Assembly (NCBI RefSeq): GCF_016808335.1
Contig: NC_053140.1
Span: forward strand, 32,728,586 to 32,792,585
Direction of reading: 5' to 3'
Source of the DNA: Panicum virgatum
Lineage: Eukaryota; Streptophyta; Magnoliopsida; Poales; Poaceae
Length of the DNA stretch: 64,000 nt
Shown: positions 59,419-64,000 of the stretch, piece by piece
Position numbering within the stretch: the stretch's first letter is position 1
Layout of the letters: every line of letters begins with the position of its first letter
Position numbers and translations under genes: made by a program
Notes under the pieces: model-generated
What the model saw: only the letters and a program-made list of their open reading frames with translations
The model's database searches: none
Told to the model about the DNA's origin: nothing

Positions 59419-61436
59419 CTATATGCAATGCAAGATTATGAGTTATTCATGGATAACAATTTCTTTCCTTCACGATAAAGTTGTAGTCCACGTAAGTTAT
59501 TTTAGTGCCGATTTCACATTTCATTGCATGGGCAATCGTTTATAGAGTAGTAAGCATAACTATGGTTATTCATGAATGAGTGGGGTTTTGGGTTTTCATT
59601 TTTTTATTTCAACACATAACATGCTTTCATTATTTCTTAACATCACAACTACTAAAGAGCTAGTGATGAACACTAAAGTAACTCAGATTCAAAACAAGTA
59701 ATTATGGTATAGATTTCAACATTTAACCATAAAGCAGAAACTATAACTAATCATGCAAATGGATTACTCTAGTTACTTCATATTTTTGTACAGAATGTTC
59801 CACATGGATTCTGATGCTACAAATTTTATGCAAGAAACTTCAAAGCATACACTCAGTACTGAAATTTTTCCAGATTTTATACACTTATATAGCAGAGGTG
59901 ATAAAAAGATTAAAAACGGCAAGCCATTAACAAAGATTAAATCTACAGAAAGTTTTACTAAGGATTTGGTTCTCAAATTTTTACCAGAGACTAGTACTGA
60001 GTTAAACATACTCCAGAAAATTTTTCAAGATTTAACTCACTATATTAAATTAGTTATTCAGTTAACTTAACATGAGTTTGCATAATTTTCCCAAGATGTA
60101 TTTGACCAGCATTGCATCTGAACTTTTTATCAAGGGTAGAACATACTCTAAGCAAGATCATGCCCAAAAATAAAGATCAGAAACATTGTAGATTTCTCAG
60201 AACAAAAATAGTAACCCTAACCATAAGATGCTAAGCATGATTATTCGACAAAGCCAAACTCAGTAACTGCAGCTCAAAATTTTTATATAGGGACACAGAG
60301 CTAAAAAGAGACTCCAGAAATAGATATGGATTTTTCCGAGCATAACAACTATATATGAGGAATTAAGTTGATTAAACAAGCATAAATCATGGTATATAGC
60401 AAATGAACTCTAATAAATTTGAAATTTAGAGACTTACAGGGATTCAGTGGCACAAGACTGTAGTAAAATTTTTAGAGCAAGTTAATGTACATATTTTCCA
60501 GAATTAAATCGAGAGTGCTAACAACAGATTAGAGAATCTTGATTGTTCTAACCTGATAACTGTTTTGGTTTGATGTCATCTTTTTACTGTGATCTTAGCA
60601 TCCCATTAGTTATAACATATCCAAAAATCAATGTCATTTGATGAGCAGAACTTCATGAACATGCATAAGGTGATTTTCTTAATCTTTTCCCTAGATTAAA
60701 TTCGGTTGAGTTTCTGCAAATGTGAATGTTACAAAATTTGTAGATTTGGTTACAAGGATTCCAGATCAGTTGAGTTTACATTTTTCTGATTTTTCTGTGA
60801 TTTGTTTCGCATTTTAGAAGTTCACTGGTATACACTGTAAAACTTGCAGAGACACCCTTGAACGAAAAAAAGAAATTACAACCGGGTCCTTCGCCGGCCT
60901 TCTCCGCCGTGGCATCTTGCCGGTGGTGTTCTGCGGTGCAGGGCTTACCGGGGCTGCCACGGGGAGGCGCGTGGGGGAGAAAGGATCGAGGAACACCTAC
61001 CCTGGTCGACGTTCGAGCGATTGGAGCACAGGTTCAAGCTCGTCGGCGTTGATGGCGGGTCGGTTGTTCGGTTCGCCGGCGCTGGAGGCGAAGGAGGGCT
61101 TGGGGTAGGGGAACAAGGCGCGCACGAGCACTGCGTGAGCTCGTGGATGCTCCTGGGGTAGCTATCGGGCTCGGTCTTCCCCGGAGCTGGCCGGTCCGCG
61201 GTGAGCCCGAGCTCGCCGGCGGCGGCGCAAAAGGGGAACGGCGTCGGGAGGGGGTTTGGGTTCGATCCTGCGCGCGTGGAGCGTAACTGGGAGGTGGCGA
61301 AGCTGTTGCGGTGGTCGGAGGGGGCAATGTGGGGCTGGGCTAGCCGGTCCGCGCGAGCTGGATCTCGGCGGCCATGGCGGAGCGGCGGGAGGAGGAAGAA
61401 AGGGAGAAGGGGCGCGACTGCGGGGGTTCTGGGGGT

Positions 61437-61443
61437 CTTTATA
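61437..61443 (-). promoter_or_regulatory. TATA box of the chromovirus LTR
   Basis: The minus strand reads TATAAAG within GGCCTATAAAGACC, about 780 bp from the U3 start, followed by a C-rich leader. Conserved with 47309-47315. Confidence 0.65.
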
Positions 61444-62146
61444 GGCCACAGAGCTCCTGGGTGAGGAAAGGAGTGACTGGGGGCGGTCGATTCGGCCTGG
61501 GCGAGTCGACGGCGAGCGGGCGGAGGAGGCAGCGGCGCGGCGCATGGCTGGGGGCGTCGTGGCGGCTCGGGAGCGGCCTGGGACGCGTGTGGGCGTGGGA
61601 GGGCGCCAAGGGGCAGGCCAGGTGGCGCTAAACGGTTTCCCCGGGTCCATTTGGCCGCGGGCGCGCGGTGGACGAAGTCCACCGGCGGCGTACGGCGGGC
61701 GGCGCGAACAGAGCAGGCCGGGGGAGAGAGAGATGGAGTTAAGGGCATATTTGTGATTTCTGAAAATCCAGGGACCTCTCGGTAAACTAAAATTATCTCC
61801 TAAATGGAGGGCTCAAATGGAAAAGTGTTGAATACCATTTTTGCATAACTTTTCAAGATCTACAACTTTTGTGTTATGCAAATTTTCATTTGAAAATCAC
61901 ATTTTGAACTATTGGCACATTTGCATATTTGCACAAAAGGACTTTAGTTTTATTCAGTTTTTGACTTGATTTTGGCTGAAGTTCAATTGAGCACATGTCA
62001 ATTGAAACACCTCTCATGAGCCAACAAAAATTTTGTGCACATTTTTGAATTAAATTTTGAGTAGCTTTTCACTCCTTTTTCTTTTTCCTTTAATTTCTTT
62101 TGTATGATTTGTCTTTTATTTGATCCTTTCTCTTTAAATTAATTTC

Positions 62147-64000
62147 TCAAATTTTTCTTTTAACTTTAACCAAGGTACATTGATTGGATTTAAAGGTGCT
62201 AACACCTGAGGTGTCACAACCTACCCCCCTTAACAAGAATCTCGTCCCGAGATTGGATGATTGAATTTGAGGTGGGGAAAATGATATACCTGAGGTAGAG
62301 CTAAGGAAACCCGGATAGTGTCGATTAAGATAATCCTCCGTCTCCCAAGTGGCTTCTTCTTCAGTGTGATGAGACCACTGAATTTTATACATTTTTACCA
62401 CCTTTCGACGAGTACCTCTCTCTTTTTGATCCAGAATTCTGAGTGGATATTCGGTATATGAGAGATCGGGCTCCACTAAAATTTCCTGTTGATCAATGAT
62501 TTCCGTAGGAACTCGAACACATTTCTTGAGTTGGGATATGTGGAAAACATTATGGATGGCGGCAAGTCGTGAAGGAAGTCGCAAACGATAAGCCACGGGT
62601 CCACATTCTTCAATGATTTCATATGGCCCGACATAGCGAGGTGCGAGCTTACCCCTAACTCCGAAACGTTGAACGCCTCGAGTTGGAGACACTCGTAAAT
62701 AGACATGGTTACCAACCATGAATTTCAAAGGATCCCTTCTTTTATCGAAATAACTCTTTTGCCGGGACTGAGCTGCTCGGAGATTAGCTTGTACTATTTT
62801 GACTTTCTCCTCAGCCTCGACCACTAATTCGGGTCCAAATATTTGACGTTCCCCAGTCTGAGACCAATTCAAAGGAGTTCGACACCGTCGACCATACAAG
62901 GCCTCGAAGGGTGCCATCTTCAGACTGGCCTGATAGCTGTTGTTATAAGAAAACTCCGCCAAGGATAAACATTTGTCCCAGTTCTTGTCATAATGGATGA
63001 CACATGCTCGAAGCATATCTTCAAGAATTTGATTAACCCTTTCGGTCTGCCCGTCAGTCTGTGGATGGTAAGCTGAGCTTCGAATTAATTTAGTTCCGAG
63101 AGACTCTTGGAGTTGCTCCCAAAACCTTGCCACAAACTGAGGACCACGATCCGATATAATTGTTTTGGGTATACCGTGTAGGCAGACAATTCGATCAATA
63201 TAGATCTCAGCATATTTCTTGGCTCGATATTCAGTATGCACAGGAATAAAATGAGCAGTCTTTGTGAGCCTATCAACAATGACCCAAATGGAATCATGGT
63301 GCTGAGAAGTATTTGGTAAGCCCACGATGAAATCCATGCTGATATCTTCCCATTTCCAAGACGGAATTGGTAGAGGTTGGAGAGTTCCCGCAACTTTCAA
63401 GTGACTAGCTTTCACTCTCTGGCAGGTGTCACATTCTGCGACATATTTGGCAATCTCTCTCTTCATGCGAGTCCACCAAAAATTTTGTCTGAGATCTTGG
63501 TACATCTTGGTGCTACCCGGATGAATAGAAAATTTAGAGAGATGTGCTTCGTCCAGGATTTGTTTCCGCAGCTCCTGATTCCTTGGAACGACTAGGCGAT
63601 CTTCGAACCACAAAATTCCTTTATGGTCCACTCGGAAACACGTATATTTATTTTCACCTTCTACTACTTGCTGCTTGATGATACCAACACTTTTGTCGTG
63701 TAATTGTGCCATGATGACCTGGTCATAGAGTGTTGGTTCCACCGAAATATGATTCAAAGAACCTTGAGGGATGATCTCTAATTTCAGCCTTTGCATTTCA
63801 GCACACAATGTGTCATTATATGACTCCATTGATAGGCAATTGCAGTGAACCTTGCGACTGAGCGCATCGGCTACAACATTCGCCTTGCCCGGATGATAAT
63901 GAACCTCCAGATCATAATCTTTGATTAATTCCAGCCATCTTCGTTGCCTCATATTCAGCTCACTTTGAGTGAAAATGTATTTGAGACTCTTATGGTCGGT
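62147..64000 (-). CDS. Chromovirus Pol, RNase H end to integrase and chromodomain (partial)
   Basis: Open from the window edge to a stop at 62147, inside the LTR. In order: the end of RNase H ([16 protein letters not shown]), an integrase zinc finger ([14 protein letters not shown] ... CDTCQR), a catalytic core with acidic residues in [18 protein letters not shown] and DGQTERVNQ, a GPY/F module ([19 protein letters not shown]), and a C-terminal chromodomain ([20 protein letters not shown]). Integrase joins element DNA to the genome, and the chromodomain steers insertion toward marked chromatin in this group. No damage is seen. The coding end overlaps the polypurine tract and LTR start, as often in this clade. 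Confidence 0.93.
   Translation of the reverse strand, partial: TDHKSLKYIFTQSELNMRQRRWLELIKDYDLEVHYHPGKANVVADALSRKVHCNCLSMESYNDTLCAEMQRLKLEIIPQGSLNHISVEPTLYDQVIMAQLHDKSVGIIKQQVVEGENKYTCFRVDHKGILWFEDRLVVPRNQELRKQILDEAHLSKFSIHPGSTKMYQDLRQNFWWTRMKREIAKYVAECDTCQRVKASHLKVAGTLQPLPIPSWKWEDISMDFIVGLPNTSQHHDSIWVIVDRLTKTAHFIPVHTEYRAKKYAEIYIDRIVCLHGIPKTIISDRGPQFVARFWEQLQESLGTKLIRSSAYHPQTDGQTERVNQILEDMLRACVIHYDKNWDKCLSLAEFSYNNSYQASLKMAPFEALYGRRCRTPLNWSQTGERQIFGPELVVEAEEKVKIVQANLRAAQSRQKSYFDKRRDPLKFMVGNHVYLRVSPTRGVQRFGVRGKLAPRYVGPYEIIEECGPVAYRLRLPSRLAAIHNVFHISQLKKCVRVPTEIIDQQEILVEPDLSYTEYPLRILDQKERGTRRKVVKMYKIQWSHHTEEEATWETEDYLNRHYPGFLSSTSGISFSPPQIQSSNLGTRFLLRGVGCDTSGVSTFKSNQCTLVKVKRKI
62219..62234 (-). 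other. Polypurine tract of the chromovirus
   Basis: The minus strand reads GTTAAGGGGGGTAGGT directly before the 3' LTR. Confidence 0.85.

Larger units (their letters stand above)
57823..62218 (-). repeat. 3' LTR of the chromovirus, 4,396 bp
   Basis: It begins TGTGGCGGAACC and ends GAGGTGTCACA on plus, related along its whole length to the solo LTR at 43844-48320. It holds a TATA box, a GC-rich leader (61440-60890) and two recognisable later exons of the LTR-resident ORF on the minus strand. The introns between are AT-rich. Confidence 0.93.
57823..64000 (-). mobile_element. Tekay/Del-type chromovirus (Ty3/gypsy), 3' half in window
   Basis: The minus-strand order is integrase with chromodomain (to 62147), a polypurine tract, then the 3' LTR (62218-57823). 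The other half lies beyond 64000. The five bases outside the LTR are GTCAG. The C-terminal chromodomain and 4.4-kb LTR place it in the Tekay/Del chromovirus group. The visible coding region has no stops, so it is probably the youngest insertion here. Confidence 0.9.

Noticed and set aside
59753..60070. Plus-strand ORFs in the AT-rich part of the chromovirus LTR
   Set aside because: They are antisense to the element, AT-rich, and not kept in the sibling LTR.

Overview
The window is nuclear DNA from a grass, most likely a panicoid. The evidence is GC-rich, intron-containing plant genes (a class III peroxidase and a GDSL esterase), Stowaway and hAT miniature elements, a tRNA-derived SINE, CACTA elements with TGCCGAGTG or ACCGAGGCGG subterminal repeats, and a thick nest of LTR retrotransposons. 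The species cannot be named from sequence alone. There are no bacterial features, CRISPR arrays, rRNAs or free tRNA genes.

Layout. Positions 1-258 are the end of a CACTA element. Positions 1808-5184 hold an apparently intact three-exon class III peroxidase gene (+) with a Stowaway MITE in intron 1. Positions 5185-7230 hold low-complexity DNA, a SINE and a decayed tandem repeat. Positions 7231-13543 are a Mutator-like element (MULE) with long inverted ends, carrying a broken transposase and a broken multi-exon plant-mobile-domain (PMD) gene, both on the minus strand. Positions 14658-16883 are a small CACTA element with a decayed TNP2 fragment. Positions 19416-23176 hold a gene for a 90-residue secreted four-cysteine protein (minus strand), split by a 3,244-bp CACTA element flanked by a perfect CTC duplication. 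Positions 24971-26254 are a GDSL esterase/lipase pseudogene (+), followed by a 157-bp hAT MITE.

From 27710 to the end everything is nested retrotransposons. The outer layer is a long gypsy-type LTR (27710-28280, 33139-33906, 41173-41657). It is invaded by a gag-only Ty1/copia element (28281-33138), a gag-protease-only Ty3/gypsy element (33907-41167, GAGAA duplication, minus strand) and a Tat-lineage Ty3/gypsy element (from 41658, plus strand, with a long antisense ORF). The Tat element is itself invaded by a 4.5-kb solo LTR (43844-48320, ACCAA duplication), a 743-bp hAT element (54537-55279, 8-bp duplication) and a Tekay/Del-type chromovirus (57823 to beyond 64000, minus strand) whose integrase-chromodomain region looks intact.

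The most interesting signal is inside the long LTRs. In sense orientation, downstream of a TATA box, each of three LTR copies from two families carries a small spliced reading frame. The exon 2 donor is a GC-type site (AG|GCAAG), both junctions of exon 2 fit phase 1, and the last exon ends in a stop. Between the two Tekay-family LTRs, nine of ten substitutions in exon 3 are synonymous. This looks like an LTR-resident gene under protein-level constraint. A second genome-wide signal is that most premature stops in the dead elements are TAG or TAA where a glutamine codon is likely, as expected from deamination of methylated cytosines.
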